Assembly (NCBI GenBank): GCA_016718875.1
Contig: JADKBL010000001.1
Span: 310,001-374,000 of the forward strand
Direction of reading: 5' to 3'
DNA: 64,000 nt
DNA from: Bacteroidota bacterium
GTDB taxonomy: Bacteria > Bacteroidota > Bacteroidia > Bacteroidales > VadinHA17
In this document: one piece after another, positions 27,857 through 36,325 of the stretch
Layout: each line of letters opens with the position of its first letter
Numbering within the stretch: position 1 is the first letter of the stretch
Translations under genes and position numbers: made by a program
The notes under the pieces: model-generated
Seen by the model: the letters and a program-made list of their open reading frames with translations, nothing else
Told to the model about the DNA's origin: nothing
Databases searched by the model: none

Positions 27857-28897
27857 ATGCTTGAAAAAATCAATGAGCTTTCACAGGAAATAAATACTTT
27901 TTCTGCATTAAGCAATGAAGATCTTGAATCTTTCAGACTTAAGTTCCTTAGTAAAAAAGGACTTTTATCGGATCTATTTGAAGATTTCAAAAATATTGCT
28001 CCTGAACATAAAAAGGAAGTAGGACAGAAGCTTAATTTACTTAAGCAGCAAGCTCTTGAAAAATACAACACTATTAAATCTTCCTTTTTGGTTACTGATG
28101 AGAAATCAGAAGGAACAGATCTCAGCCGTTCATCATATCCTTTTCAATTAGGTTCGAGGCATCCCATTTCTATTGTAAGAAATGAAATTATAGATATTTT
28201 CTCCAGAATAGGATTTATTGTTTCAGAAGGTCCTGAAATTGAGAATGACGATCATGTTTTTACAAAGCTAAATTTTGCACCGGAACATCCTGCCAGGGAT
28301 ATGCAGGATACTTTTTATATCTCCCGCTTGTCAATGGAGGATTCCAATCCTGAGGATATTCTTTTAAGGACACACACCTCATCGGTTCAGGTAAGGGTAA
28401 TGCAAAGCCAGAAACCACCTATTCGAACCATATCACCCGGAAGAGTCTTCCGTAATGAAGCAATATCTGCAAGAGCACACTGCATATTTCATCAGGTAGA
28501 GGGTCTATATATTGATGAAAATGTATCTTTTGCTGATCTAAAACAAACACTTCTTTTCTTTTCGCGTGAGATGTTCGGAAAAGATACAGAAATAAGATTA
28601 AGGCCATCGTATTTCCCGTTTACCGAACCGTCTGCAGAAATGGATGTAAGTTGCAAGATTTGTGGCGGAAAAGGATGCAATGTTTGCAAATACACAGGCT
28701 GGCTCGAGGTTTTAGGTTGCGGAATGGTACATCCGAACGTACTTGAAGCATGTAATATTGACAGCAAAAAATATACAGGCTTTGCTTTCGGAATGGGTAT
28801 TGAAAGGCTTGCCATGCTTAAATACCAGGTAAATGATCTTCGTCTCTATTTTGAAAATGACATTCGTTTTCTGGATCAGTTTAAAACAGCACTCTGA
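27857..28897 (+). CDS. pheS: Phenylalanine-tRNA ligase alpha subunit
   Basis: 346 residues, full length. It forms the catalytic half of the alpha2-beta2 enzyme that charges tRNA-Phe. An N-terminal coiled-coil arm (1-90) is followed by class II motif 1 around PISIVRNEIIDIFSRIGF and motif 2 RTISPGRVFRNEAISARAHC. Then come the Bacteroidota-type Cys cluster CKICGGKGCNVCKYTGW, GCGMVHPNVLEACNID, and motif 3 FGMGIERLAMLKYQVNDLR. pheT is not adjacent in this window, as in many Bacteroidota. The Crp/Fnr gene starts 56 bp after the stop. Confidence 0.96.
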   Translation: MLEKINELSQEINTFSALSNEDLESFRLKFLSKKGLLSDLFEDFKNIAPEHKKEVGQKLNLLKQQALEKYNTIKSSFLVTDEKSEGTDLSRSSYPFQLGSRHPISIVRNEIIDIFSRIGFIVSEGPEIENDDHVFTKLNFAPEHPARDMQDTFYISRLSMEDSNPEDILLRTHTSSVQVRVMQSQKPPIRTISPGRVFRNEAISARAHCIFHQVEGLYIDENVSFADLKQTLLFFSREMFGKDTEIRLRPSYFPFTEPSAEMDVSCKICGGKGCNVCKYTGWLEVLGCGMVHPNVLEACNIDSKKYTGFAFGMGIERLAMLKYQVNDLRLYFENDIRFLDQFKTAL

Positions 28898-28953
28898 AAA
28901 ATTGAACACTCGTTTTGAATTTTTGTTATCTGTAAATAAAAAGACCTCCTGAG

Positions 28954-29664
28954 ATGAAACAGCAAGAAAACCAAATTCCTCTTTGTGCTAAATGCTCTTT
29001 TGAATCTGACGGCATTTTCAGGAATCTAACTGCTGAAGAGACTGATATACTAAATTTTGAAAAAGATTTCAGACAGTACAAAAGAGGTGATGTCCTATAC
29101 CAGGAAGGCAACAGGATAAGTGGATTCTTTTGTGTTAACAGTGGTATAATCAAGGTATTCAAAACCGGTTTTGACGGCAAGGAACAGATTATCAGGTTTG
29201 CAAACAAAGGCGATATTATTGCATACAGGAGTGTTCTGAGCAATGAACTGGCTTGTACTTCAGCAAAAGTAATTGAAGATTGTCAGGTGTGTTTTATACC
29301 GTCAGAAATTCTTATTTCTTTCATCAAATCCAATTCTACCTTTGCTCTTGATTTAATAAGACTTGCATGTCAGGAGCTGGGTGAAGCAAATTCTTTTATT
29401 ACAGATATTGCACAAAAGACAGTAAGGGAACGACTTGCAGAAGTCCTGCTTCTTCTGGTCAATGATTTTGGCCTTGATAATGACAAATATCTCAAAATAT
29501 CCCTTACCCGCGAGGAGCTTGCAAATATTGTTGGAACAGCAACAGAATCGGTAATCAGGCTTCTTTCAGAATTCAAGTCAGACAGGCTGGTGGAATTGAA
29601 TGGCAGAAAAATCAGAATTCTCAATTCCAAAGGTCTTGAAAAGATAAGTAACGTATATAATTAA
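28954..29664 (+). CDS. Crp/Fnr family transcriptional regulator
   Basis: 236 residues. It has an N-terminal cyclic-nucleotide-binding-like beta roll (about 25-145; RGDVLYQEGNRISGFFCVNSG, IIRFANKGDIIAYRSVLSN) and a C-terminal winged helix with the recognition helix in LTREELANIVGTATESVIRLLSEF (182-205 region). The Arg/Ser pair that binds cAMP in Crp is not seen, so another signal is likely. A CxxC pair at Cys11-Cys14 (PLCAKCSF) resembles half of the FNR iron-sulfur site, and other Cys lie in ELACTSAK and DCQVC. Oxygen or redox sensing is therefore possible but unproven. It is convergent with ruvB (9 bp apart). Confidence 0.92.
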   Translation: MKQQENQIPLCAKCSFESDGIFRNLTAEETDILNFEKDFRQYKRGDVLYQEGNRISGFFCVNSGIIKVFKTGFDGKEQIIRFANKGDIIAYRSVLSNELACTSAKVIEDCQVCFIPSEILISFIKSNSTFALDLIRLACQELGEANSFITDIAQKTVRERLAEVLLLLVNDFGLDNDKYLKISLTREELANIVGTATESVIRLLSEFKSDRLVELNGRKIRILNSKGLEKISNVYN

Positions 29665-29673
29665 TTTCCTTCC

Positions 29674-30702
29674 TTATCCAAAAAGAGAACCTGTCTCCGG
29701 ATGTCTCAATTGCTTTCCCAGATGCTTGTAAGCATGTTCTGTTGCCTCCCTGCCTCTTGGTGTTCTCTTTAAGTAACCTTCTTTTATAAGGAATGGTTCA
29801 TAAACTTCTTCAATAGTTCCGCTTTCTTCTCCAACAGCAGTTGATATAGTATTGAGTCCAACCGGACCTCCGCTGAACTTATCAATTATTACAGAAAGGA
29901 TCCTGTTATCCATTTCGTCGAGTCCATGCTGATCGATATTGAGAGCTTTCAATCCGTATCGTGTAATATCAATATCTATTTCCCCGGATCCTTTAACCTG
30001 TGCGAAATCCCTGATACGTCTGAGCAGGGCATTTGCTATCCTGGGAGTCCCTCTGCTTCTTCGTGCAATTTCAATAGCTGCAGACTCACTTATTTTCACA
30101 TTTAGTATACTGGCTGATCTTTTTACAATTCCGGTAAGTATTTCATGATCATAATATTCCAGATGGAATTTAATACCGAACCGCGCCCTCAGCGGACTGG
30201 TAAGAAGTCCGGATCTGGTTGTAGCGCCAATAAGGGTGAAACTATTAAGAGTCAGCTGGACAGACCTTGCACTTGGCCCTTTATCGATCATGATATCAAT
30301 CTGAAAATCTTCCATTGCCGAATAGAGATACTCTTCAACAACGGGGCTGAGGCGGTGTATTTCGTCAATAAAAAGCACATCACCTTCCTGTAGGTTGGTG
30401 AGCAGTCCGGCAAGATCGCCGGGTTTATCGAGGACCGGGCCTGAGGTTACCCTCATATTAACATGAAGCTCATTTGATATAATTGCAGCAAGGGTGGTTT
30501 TACCCAGACCCGGAGGACCATGCAGAAGGACGTGATCAAGAGATTCGCCTCTCTGTTTGGCTGCTGTTACAAAAACCTCAAGGTTTTCAATAACTTGCTT
30601 TTGTCCCTTGAAATCATCGAAACTCAATGGCCGGAGCTGTTTCTCAAACTCTTTATCGGTAACCGAGATATTTTCCTTTCTGAGTTCTAAGCTATCATCC
30701 AT
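29674..30702 (-). CDS. ruvB: Holliday junction branch migration ATPase RuvB
   Basis: 342 residues, full length. RuvB is the hexameric AAA+ motor that drives branch migration with RuvA before RuvC cutting. Motifs: LRPLSFDDFKGQKQVIENL, Walker A GPPGLGKTT (62-70), Walker B VLFIDEIHRLSP, sensor region IGATTRSGLLTSPLRARFG with the arginine finger, and the C-terminal winged helix (GVEEVYEPFLI-like TIEEVYEPFLIKEGYLKRTPRGR). It is the last gene of a tight minus-strand set nadA-ywqK-ruvB (gaps of 3 and 11 bp). Confidence 0.97.
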   Translation of the reverse strand: MDDSLELRKENISVTDKEFEKQLRPLSFDDFKGQKQVIENLEVFVTAAKQRGESLDHVLLHGPPGLGKTTLAAIISNELHVNMRVTSGPVLDKPGDLAGLLTNLQEGDVLFIDEIHRLSPVVEEYLYSAMEDFQIDIMIDKGPSARSVQLTLNSFTLIGATTRSGLLTSPLRARFGIKFHLEYYDHEILTGIVKRSASILNVKISESAAIEIARRSRGTPRIANALLRRIRDFAQVKGSGEIDIDITRYGLKALNIDQHGLDEMDNRILSVIIDKFSGGPVGLNTISTAVGEESGTIEEVYEPFLIKEGYLKRTPRGREATEHAYKHLGKQLRHPETGSLFG

Positions 30703-30713
30703 TTGGAAGTTCT

Positions 30714-32270
30714 CTACTTAATAAGTTTAGTATCACTTTCAGGAAGTTTAATTCTGACACCATTGATGGAAGTTTCAACATCATCTTTATAGGTTATCAC
30801 CAGTACAGCATTGCCTTCCTCATCAAATTTCTTCCAGGTTTTCTGCCTGATGCCCATTTGAAAATGCTGCTCTTCCTTAAGTTTTCCGTTTTCATAGAAG
30901 TATCTGAGATCACCATCGGGATTACCCTGAATATAGTTTCCCTTAAATTTAAGTTTCCCATCTGGGTAATAACCTTTCCAAACCCCGTCTTTTAGTCCTG
31001 TAATATATTTCCCTTCCTCGGTATAATCACCAGATTTATGCTTCCATTCTCCATTCTTTTCTCCATCAGTATACTGACCCTGGGTAATTATTTCTCCTGT
31101 TTCTGAATACTCACTGCTTGCACCATCACGCCTGCCCTGAAAATATTCTTCTTCTCTAAGAAGCTGACCATTTTCATAATACCATTTCCATAGTCCGTCT
31201 GGTCTTCCTGCATTAAAAGAACCTGTCTGTTCAATTTTTCCTGTCTGATTGTAGAACTTCCAGGCCCCGGTTCTTCTGTTTTCTGTGTATTGACCCTCTG
31301 CCTGTGTTTTGCCATCAGGGTATAATTCTTTCCATTTACCATTGTAGTTTCCAGCTTCATCAACTATTCCTTCAGATAAGAGAAGTCCGTTATCATTATA
31401 TATGTAGGCATTGGTAACTTTGCCATCTTTGCCGTAATCCCTGTGAACTCCTACGGGTATTTTATTTCTGTAAGGACCGCTGTAGATCAGATTTCCATTA
31501 GAATCATATCTATTAACAACTTCAATATCAGGGGCATCCTCAACACTTGATTTTACTATTGAACCGTTTTCATAAAGCATTGTAAGAATAAGCTTTCCTC
31601 GGTTATCATACTCTTTATAATAACCATGCATGAGATCATCCCTGAAAGTTTTTTCTGACTTAATATTTCCATTGGAATAAAATTCTTTCCACTCACCCTG
31701 TTTAAGTCCCTTGCTGTCAGTTCTGTTTATACGTTCACGGCTTACAAGAAAATCATTATTATATTCCAGAAGGGTAATAATATTGCCTTCTCTGTCATAT
31801 TCTTTTGAAAGACCTTCTTTCTTTCCTCCATTATATAAGAAAGTTTGCTGTACTTTCCCTTCAGGATAATATAGATAAGCAGTTCCCTCTTTCTTATCAC
31901 CGGCAAAGAGCTCTTTTGACCATATATAGACACCTTTAGTAGGGTCTTTCCTGTATTTATAGTACCAACCGTTCTTTTTTCCAAGCAGATAATTTATTTT
32001 TTCAGTGGTATCACCTGCCTGATCAAAAAACACCCAAACGCTGTCAAGCAAAAAATTAGTTCTTTTTCCTATTGATTTCTTAATACCGGTTACATAATAA
32101 CTTTTCCAGAAACCATCAGGTTTTCCGCTTTTAATAATTCCTTCACTTGAAATTGCCCCATTCGGGTATTTGAAAACATGATAACCGTCCTTAATATCTG
32201 AATTGCTGTCCTGGGCAGACAAAAGGTGAAGAAATGAAACCGACAATATTAGAGTAAAAATCTGTTTCAT
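30714..32270 (-). CDS. Exported MORN/YwqK-type repeat protein
   Basis: 518 residues. A signal peptide (MKQIFTLILSVSFLHLLSAQ) precedes about 17-20 units of some 22-25 residues built on the pattern G-x-W-K-x-Y-Y-x-x-G-x-L/I-x-x-E-G-x-Y. Examples are NGKWKELYPDGKTQAEGQYT, DGLWKWYYENGQLLREEEYF and DGVWKGYYPDGKLKFKGNYI. These are MORN/YwqK repeats, which form a long beta solenoid in the periplasm or on the surface. Databases often call such proteins antitoxins by similarity to Bacillus YwqK, but nothing here supports a toxin-antitoxin role. It sits 3 bp after nadA and 11 bp before ruvB. Confidence 0.85.
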   Translation of the reverse strand: MKQIFTLILSVSFLHLLSAQDSNSDIKDGYHVFKYPNGAISSEGIIKSGKPDGFWKSYYVTGIKKSIGKRTNFLLDSVWVFFDQAGDTTEKINYLLGKKNGWYYKYRKDPTKGVYIWSKELFAGDKKEGTAYLYYPEGKVQQTFLYNGGKKEGLSKEYDREGNIITLLEYNNDFLVSRERINRTDSKGLKQGEWKEFYSNGNIKSEKTFRDDLMHGYYKEYDNRGKLILTMLYENGSIVKSSVEDAPDIEVVNRYDSNGNLIYSGPYRNKIPVGVHRDYGKDGKVTNAYIYNDNGLLLSEGIVDEAGNYNGKWKELYPDGKTQAEGQYTENRRTGAWKFYNQTGKIEQTGSFNAGRPDGLWKWYYENGQLLREEEYFQGRRDGASSEYSETGEIITQGQYTDGEKNGEWKHKSGDYTEEGKYITGLKDGVWKGYYPDGKLKFKGNYIQGNPDGDLRYFYENGKLKEEQHFQMGIRQKTWKKFDEEGNAVLVITYKDDVETSINGVRIKLPESDTKLIK

Positions 32271-32273
32271 AAT

Positions 32274-33227
32274 TTATAATCCCAGTTTCTTTGATATTTC
32301 CATCATTCTTAAGATGGGTTTTTTAGCTTTTAAGATAATATCTTCATCAAGTGTAATTTCTGGAGACTCGCTTTTAAGACAGTTGTATATTTTTTCAAGT
32401 GTAATCAATTTCATAAAATTACATTCACTGCATCCGCAGGTTGAATCCTTTGGAGGCGCAGGAATAAATAATTTATCAGGATTTTCTTTTTGCATCTGAT
32501 GAATTATACCTGCTTCAGTAGCGATAATATATGTCCTTGCATCATCCTTTTTTGAATATAGAAGCAGAGCTGAGGTTGATCCAATAAAATCTGATACCAT
32601 TCTTATTGGAAGCTCACATTCAGGATGTACAATTAATTTTGATTCAGGATGTTCCTTTTTAATTTTAAGAATTGCCTCAAGTGAAAATTCCTCATGAACA
32701 TGACATGCACCATTCCATATAATAATATCTCTTCCTGTCTTATTTAAAACATAATTTCCAAGATTTCGGTCAGGAGCAAATATTATTTTTTCATCAACAG
32801 GTAATGATTCCACAATCTGTACAGCGTTACTTGAAGTACATATAATATCAGACAATGCCTTAATTTCGGCAGTTGTATTTACATAAGTAACAACTGTCCT
32901 TCCGGGATTATCATCAATGAACTTTTTAAAATCTTCAGCTTTGCATGAATCCGCAAGTGAGCATCCTGCATTTAAATCAGGAAGAAGAACTTTTTTACCA
33001 GGAGCAAGAATTTTTGCAGTTTCAGCCATAAATTTAACTCCGGCAAAAAGTATAATATCTGCATTATTTGAAGCAGCCTTTTGTGATAAGGCCAAACTGT
33101 CTCCGACGAAATCAGCTATATCCTGAATATCTCCTGTCTGATAGTAATGAGCCAGTATAATTGCATTTTTTTCAGTCCTCAGCCTTTTAATCCCTTCAAT
33201 GTATTCCTCAGCCTTCACGTGGTCCAT
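32274..33227 (-). CDS. nadA: Quinolinate synthase NadA
   Basis: 317 residues. NadA condenses iminoaspartate with dihydroxyacetone phosphate to quinolinate in NAD synthesis, using a 4Fe-4S cluster. Visible are AIILAHYYQTGDIQDIADFV near 22-41, the three cluster-ligand regions at Cys89 (LNAGCSLADSC), Cys175 (WNGACHVHEEF) and Cys264-269 (DSTCGCSECNF), and LIVHPECELPIRMVSDFIGS. The CxCxxC end is normal for the group. nadB and nadC are not in the window. The gene starts a transcript with the YwqK gene and ruvB and is divergent from rpiB across a 626-bp AT-rich gap. Confidence 0.96.
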   Translation of the reverse strand: MDHVKAEEYIEGIKRLRTEKNAIILAHYYQTGDIQDIADFVGDSLALSQKAASNNADIILFAGVKFMAETAKILAPGKKVLLPDLNAGCSLADSCKAEDFKKFIDDNPGRTVVTYVNTTAEIKALSDIICTSSNAVQIVESLPVDEKIIFAPDRNLGNYVLNKTGRDIIIWNGACHVHEEFSLEAILKIKKEHPESKLIVHPECELPIRMVSDFIGSTSALLLYSKKDDARTYIIATEAGIIHQMQKENPDKLFIPAPPKDSTCGCSECNFMKLITLEKIYNCLKSESPEITLDEDIILKAKKPILRMMEISKKLGL

Positions 33228-33853
33228 TTCATTAATATTATTTGAAGTATAAACTTAATCAATAAGTTGTTTTGTTTTTATTTCAAATCCGGTTTTACAC
33301 AATTATTAACAACACAATATTTTTAATAAATAGATATATAAATATTTTATGATGATGTTTATGTCCTGTTAATAGTGTTAAAAAATTAAACAGATTTATA
33401 TTGTTTATTTCAACATAAATAATGAACAAACAACTTTTCAACAGTTCAAAAAACATACCGTTTTTGATAATCAGTATATTACTGATATAATTAACAACTG
33501 TTGAAACAAAATTGTTGATAGGTGTAATATGACAAAAGTATATTTTAAAATGTTTATTAAAGGTTTGTATTTAGAATAAATTCCATAAAAACTTTTCCTG
33601 TGTCCTCAAAAATTGAAAAATAAGTGGAAATTCATCCATAAAAAGTAATAAGTTCCATTTTATGCATCTTTTATTTACATCTTATTAACATACTTCTTAT
33701 TTAAGTCTTTCTATTGAATCAATCATCATGGGAGGATATGGTGTTTATAAATCTTTTAATAATGGTAAAAAGATATTAAAGTATTATTTTCTTAAAAGAT
33801 TGTATTTATGTTACTTTGTGTAATAATTATCAGAATCCAGAAACAATATTAAT
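33228..33853. other. Long AT-rich divergent intergenic region (nadA / rpiB)
   Basis: 626 bp with no supported gene. It must hold the promoters of the nadA operon (leftward) and of rpiB and the Rrf2 gene (rightward). It contains two inverted repeats, described separately, and several homopolymer A/T runs. I saw no DnaA-box cluster (TTATNCACA), tRNA or riboswitch-like structure. Confidence 0.6.
33436..33506. repeat. Nested inverted repeats in the nadA-rpiB gap
   Basis: TTTCAACAGTT (33436-33446) and AACTGTTGAAA (33496-33506) are a perfect 11-bp inverted pair separated by 49 bp. Inside lies a second dyad, ATCAGTA-TAT-TACTGAT (33470-33486), with perfect 7-bp arms. Such dyads often are operators; the bound protein is unknown. 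The nearest regulator gene is the Rrf2-family gene 0.8 kb away. Confidence 0.55.
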
Positions 33854-34303
33854 TTGAAAAAGAAGAAGATAGTTGTCGTGTCTGATCATGCTGGATTTTT
33901 TCTTAAGGAAAAAATCTTAAAGTTTCTCATAAAGGAAAAATATGATGTAAAAGATTTTGGTTGTTTTGCATCCGATCCTCCTGTTGATTATCCTGATTAT
34001 GGTCACCCTCTTGCTGATGCTGTTTCCGCAGGTCAATATGATCTTGGAATTTCCATCTGCGGGACAGGAAATGGAATAAATATGGTTGTTAACAAACACC
34101 AGGGAATCAGAAGTGCTTTGTGCTGGAATGAGGAAATAAGCCGTCTGGCCAGGGCACACAATGATGCAAATATTTGTGCTTTGCCTGGACGATTTATCAG
34201 TGAGTCGGAGGCATACCTTATTGTGAAGACCTTCCTATGTACTGAATTTGACGGAGGCCGTCATAAGCCCAGAATAGATAAAATTCCACTAAAAATGTTC
34301 TAA
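33854..34303 (+). CDS. rpiB: Ribose-5-phosphate isomerase B
   Basis: 149 residues. RpiB interconverts ribose 5-phosphate and ribulose 5-phosphate. Motifs: IVVVSDHAGFFLKEKI (6-21), the active-site Cys69 in ISICGTGNGINMVVNK, His102 in ARAHNDANICALPGRF, and phosphate-binding Arg residues. The frame begins with TTG at 33854 (read as MKKKKIVVVSDHAG); no ATG lies between it and the conserved core, so a TTG start is most likely. One base separates its stop from the Rrf2 gene (TAA-C-ATG). Confidence 0.92.
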   Translation: MKKKKIVVVSDHAGFFLKEKILKFLIKEKYDVKDFGCFASDPPVDYPDYGHPLADAVSAGQYDLGISICGTGNGINMVVNKHQGIRSALCWNEEISRLARAHNDANICALPGRFISESEAYLIVKTFLCTEFDGGRHKPRIDKIPLKMF

Positions 34304-34304
34304 C

Positions 34305-34745
34305 ATGTTGTCGAATTCATGCAGGTACGGAATAAGGGCAATTATTTATCTGGCAGGAAAAAAATCAGTTAAAGAAAAAACAGGGATAAAGCAGATAGGG
34401 TCTGACCTGGATCTTCCAACGCCATTTCTTGGAAAAATACTGCAGCAGCTTGCAAAACAAAAAATTCTGAAATCAATGAAAGGTCCTCACGGAGGATTTT
34501 CCATGATGAAGGATCCGGCATCAATAACTCTATATGATATTGTTGTGGCCATTGACGGAGAGGATACTTTCACAGACTGTGTAATGCATGAAGGCCCTTG
34601 CCGCTGCATTGACAGAAGTAAAAAGGCCTGTCCAATACATGATGATTATGCAAAATCTAGATCAGAACTGATAATGCTTTTCAAAAGTAAAACAATTCAT
34701 GATCTTGTTCAGAAAGCAAGCAATACAGAAAATATAATTATCTGA
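34305..34745 (+). CDS. Rrf2 family transcriptional regulator
   Basis: 146 residues. The N-terminal winged helix-turn-helix reads SCRYGIRAIIYLAG and TPFLGKILQQLAKQKILKSM, followed by the wing KGPHGGFSMMKDPASITLYD, the classic Rrf2 layout. The C-terminal part has four Cys (92, 99, 101, 109) in DCVMHEGPCRCIDRSKKACP, in the place where IscR and NsrR bind an iron-sulfur cluster, so redox, NO or iron sensing is plausible. It follows rpiB by one base. It overlaps the VanZ gene tail-to-tail by 8 bp. Confidence 0.92.
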   Translation: MLSNSCRYGIRAIIYLAGKKSVKEKTGIKQIGSDLDLPTPFLGKILQQLAKQKILKSMKGPHGGFSMMKDPASITLYDIVVAIDGEDTFTDCVMHEGPCRCIDRSKKACPIHDDYAKSRSELIMLFKSKTIHDLVQKASNTENIII

Positions 34746-35115
34746 GTTTTTCCTTATAAACCCGCTGAATTATTTTCCAGGCAGCAATAGAGATCAAAAC
34801 CCCGAAGGTATTAAAAATCACATCATATGGGCTGCCGCTTCGTGTTGTAGTAATTGTAGCCTGAAGAATTTCCATAATTATTCCATATAAAAAAGGGAAA
34901 AGGGCGAGCAGGAAAACATGGCTTATTTTTAATGCAGATTTCCATTTTTCATAAATTACTACCGACATCAGGGCAAAATACATGCAGGTATGTGCAAATT
35001 TGTCAAAATGAGGAATATTGAGAAACTGAACCCTATTAAATTCTTCTGCATTCTTGAGGCTCAGATAAAGTATAATAAGGGAGAGCGCCAATGAATATTT
35101 ATACCTCTTAATCAT
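34738..35115 (-). CDS. VanZ family membrane protein
   Basis: 125 residues with about four hydrophobic segments. The VanZ pattern is visible in FDKFAHTCMYFALMSVVIYE (with the conserved Lys-x-x-His) and FLYGIIMEILQATITTTRSG followed by PYDVIFNTFGVLISIAAWK, where Glu and the Asn-x-x-Gly are family-typical. VanZ-like proteins are linked to teicoplanin resistance in enterococci, but the common chromosomal form has no proven role. It is convergent with the Rrf2 gene and divergent from hemW. Confidence 0.88.
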   Translation of the reverse strand: MIKRYKYSLALSLIILYLSLKNAEEFNRVQFLNIPHFDKFAHTCMYFALMSVVIYEKWKSALKISHVFLLALFPFLYGIIMEILQATITTTRSGSPYDVIFNTFGVLISIAAWKIIQRVYKEKLR

Positions 35116-35188
35116 TTTTCATATTTGCGCCTAAATTAGCTATAAAAGTTATATTTAATTTATAAATTTCAAGGTTACATTTCAAACC

Positions 35189-36322
35189 ATGGCAGGCATA
35201 TATCTTCATATTCCTTTTTGCAGAAAACTCTGTTCTTACTGCGATTTTTATCATATCATTTCAGCAGCAGATAACAGTGATTACATTTCAGCAATGATTA
35301 GTGAGCTCACGATAAGGCGTGATTACTTAGAAAATGAAAAAGTATCAACTATTTACATTGGAGGAGGTACTCCATCATTATTTTCAGTAAGAGAGCTGGA
35401 CACTCTTCTAAATATTATCAATAAACTATATACTATAGAAGAAGGTTGTGAGATTACAATCGAAATGAATCCAGATGACATTAATCCCGAATACTTATCA
35501 GGGCTAAAAAAAATAAACATCAACAGGGTAAGCCTGGGAATACAGTCATGGAAAGATGCTCATCTGAAACTTCTTAACAGACGACATGATTCAGCCGGGG
35601 CAGAGTATGCTCTAAGAGAGACATTCAAAGCAGGATTTGACAATGTTACAATTGACCTGATTTATGGGATTCCGGGGATGAGTATAAAGGACTGGTCATC
35701 AAACCTTGATTTCTCCTTTTCTTTTGATATAAAACACCTTTCAGCCTATCATCTGACTTTTGAGCGAGGTACTGTTTTCTGGAAAATGCTTGAGAAAGGT
35801 GCAATAAAAGAGATAGATGAAGATGAGAGTACTTCTCTTTTTAATCTCTTAATTGAAAAATCGGAAAAGGCAGGTTTCATACATTATGAAATTTCAAATT
35901 TTGGAAAACCCGGATTTTTTTCAAGACACAACACAAACTATTGGAAACAGATTAATTACCTGGGGGTAGGTCCCTCGGCACATTCATTCAATGGTTATTC
36001 ACGACAATGGAATATCAGCGATGTAAAAGGATATATTAAAGCTATTAACACCGGCAAGCCATTCTTTGAAAGAGAGGAGCTTGATAGCAGAACCAGGTTT
36101 AATGAGTATATTATGACTTCATTAAGAACTATGTGGGGCATTGATCTTGAGAATGTTGAAAAGCTGTTTGAAAAGGAGGGATATGATTATGTTGTTAATC
36201 TCTCAGGAAAGTTCAAGGATTACGGACTGATGAAAAAAGAGGGGCAGTTCCTTATCCTGACGAACCAGGGTAAGATGATATCTGATAATATTATTGCTGA
36301 ATTTATGATGCCTTCGGAGTAA
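35189..36322 (+). CDS. hemW: Radical SAM heme chaperone HemW
   Basis: 377 residues. The radical SAM cluster motif is Cys11-x3-Cys15-x2-Cys18 (LHIPFCRKLCSYCDF), followed by STIYIGGGTPSLFS. The residue after the third Cys is Asp-Phe, the HemW type; true coproporphyrinogen dehydrogenase HemN has a longer N-terminal extension and a fourth Cys. HemW carries and inserts heme rather than decarboxylating coproporphyrinogen. Other matches: DLIYGIPGMSIKDW, LSAYHLTFERGT, NYWKQINYLGVGPSAHSF. The C-terminal HemN_C domain is complete. The gene ends 3 bp from the convergent coiled-coil gene. Confidence 0.94.
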   Translation: MAGIYLHIPFCRKLCSYCDFYHIISAADNSDYISAMISELTIRRDYLENEKVSTIYIGGGTPSLFSVRELDTLLNIINKLYTIEEGCEITIEMNPDDINPEYLSGLKKININRVSLGIQSWKDAHLKLLNRRHDSAGAEYALRETFKAGFDNVTIDLIYGIPGMSIKDWSSNLDFSFSFDIKHLSAYHLTFERGTVFWKMLEKGAIKEIDEDESTSLFNLLIEKSEKAGFIHYEISNFGKPGFFSRHNTNYWKQINYLGVGPSAHSFNGYSRQWNISDVKGYIKAINTGKPFFEREELDSRTRFNEYIMTSLRTMWGIDLENVEKLFEKEGYDYVVNLSGKFKDYGLMKKEGQFLILTNQGKMISDNIIAEFMMPSE

Positions 36323-36325
36323 CAA

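Noticed and set aside
30714..32270. Toxin-antitoxin module based on the YwqK-type name
   Set aside because: The protein is exported and has only MORN-type repeats; neighbours are nadA and ruvB, with no toxin gene.
33216..33221. CACGTG core near the start of nadA, as a third parS-like site
   Set aside because: It lies in codons 2-5 of nadA and the surrounding bases do not continue the 16-mer palindrome.
33228..33853. Replication origin in the nadA-rpiB gap
   Set aside because: AT-rich with dyads, but no DnaA-box cluster and no dnaA, dnaN or par gene beside it.
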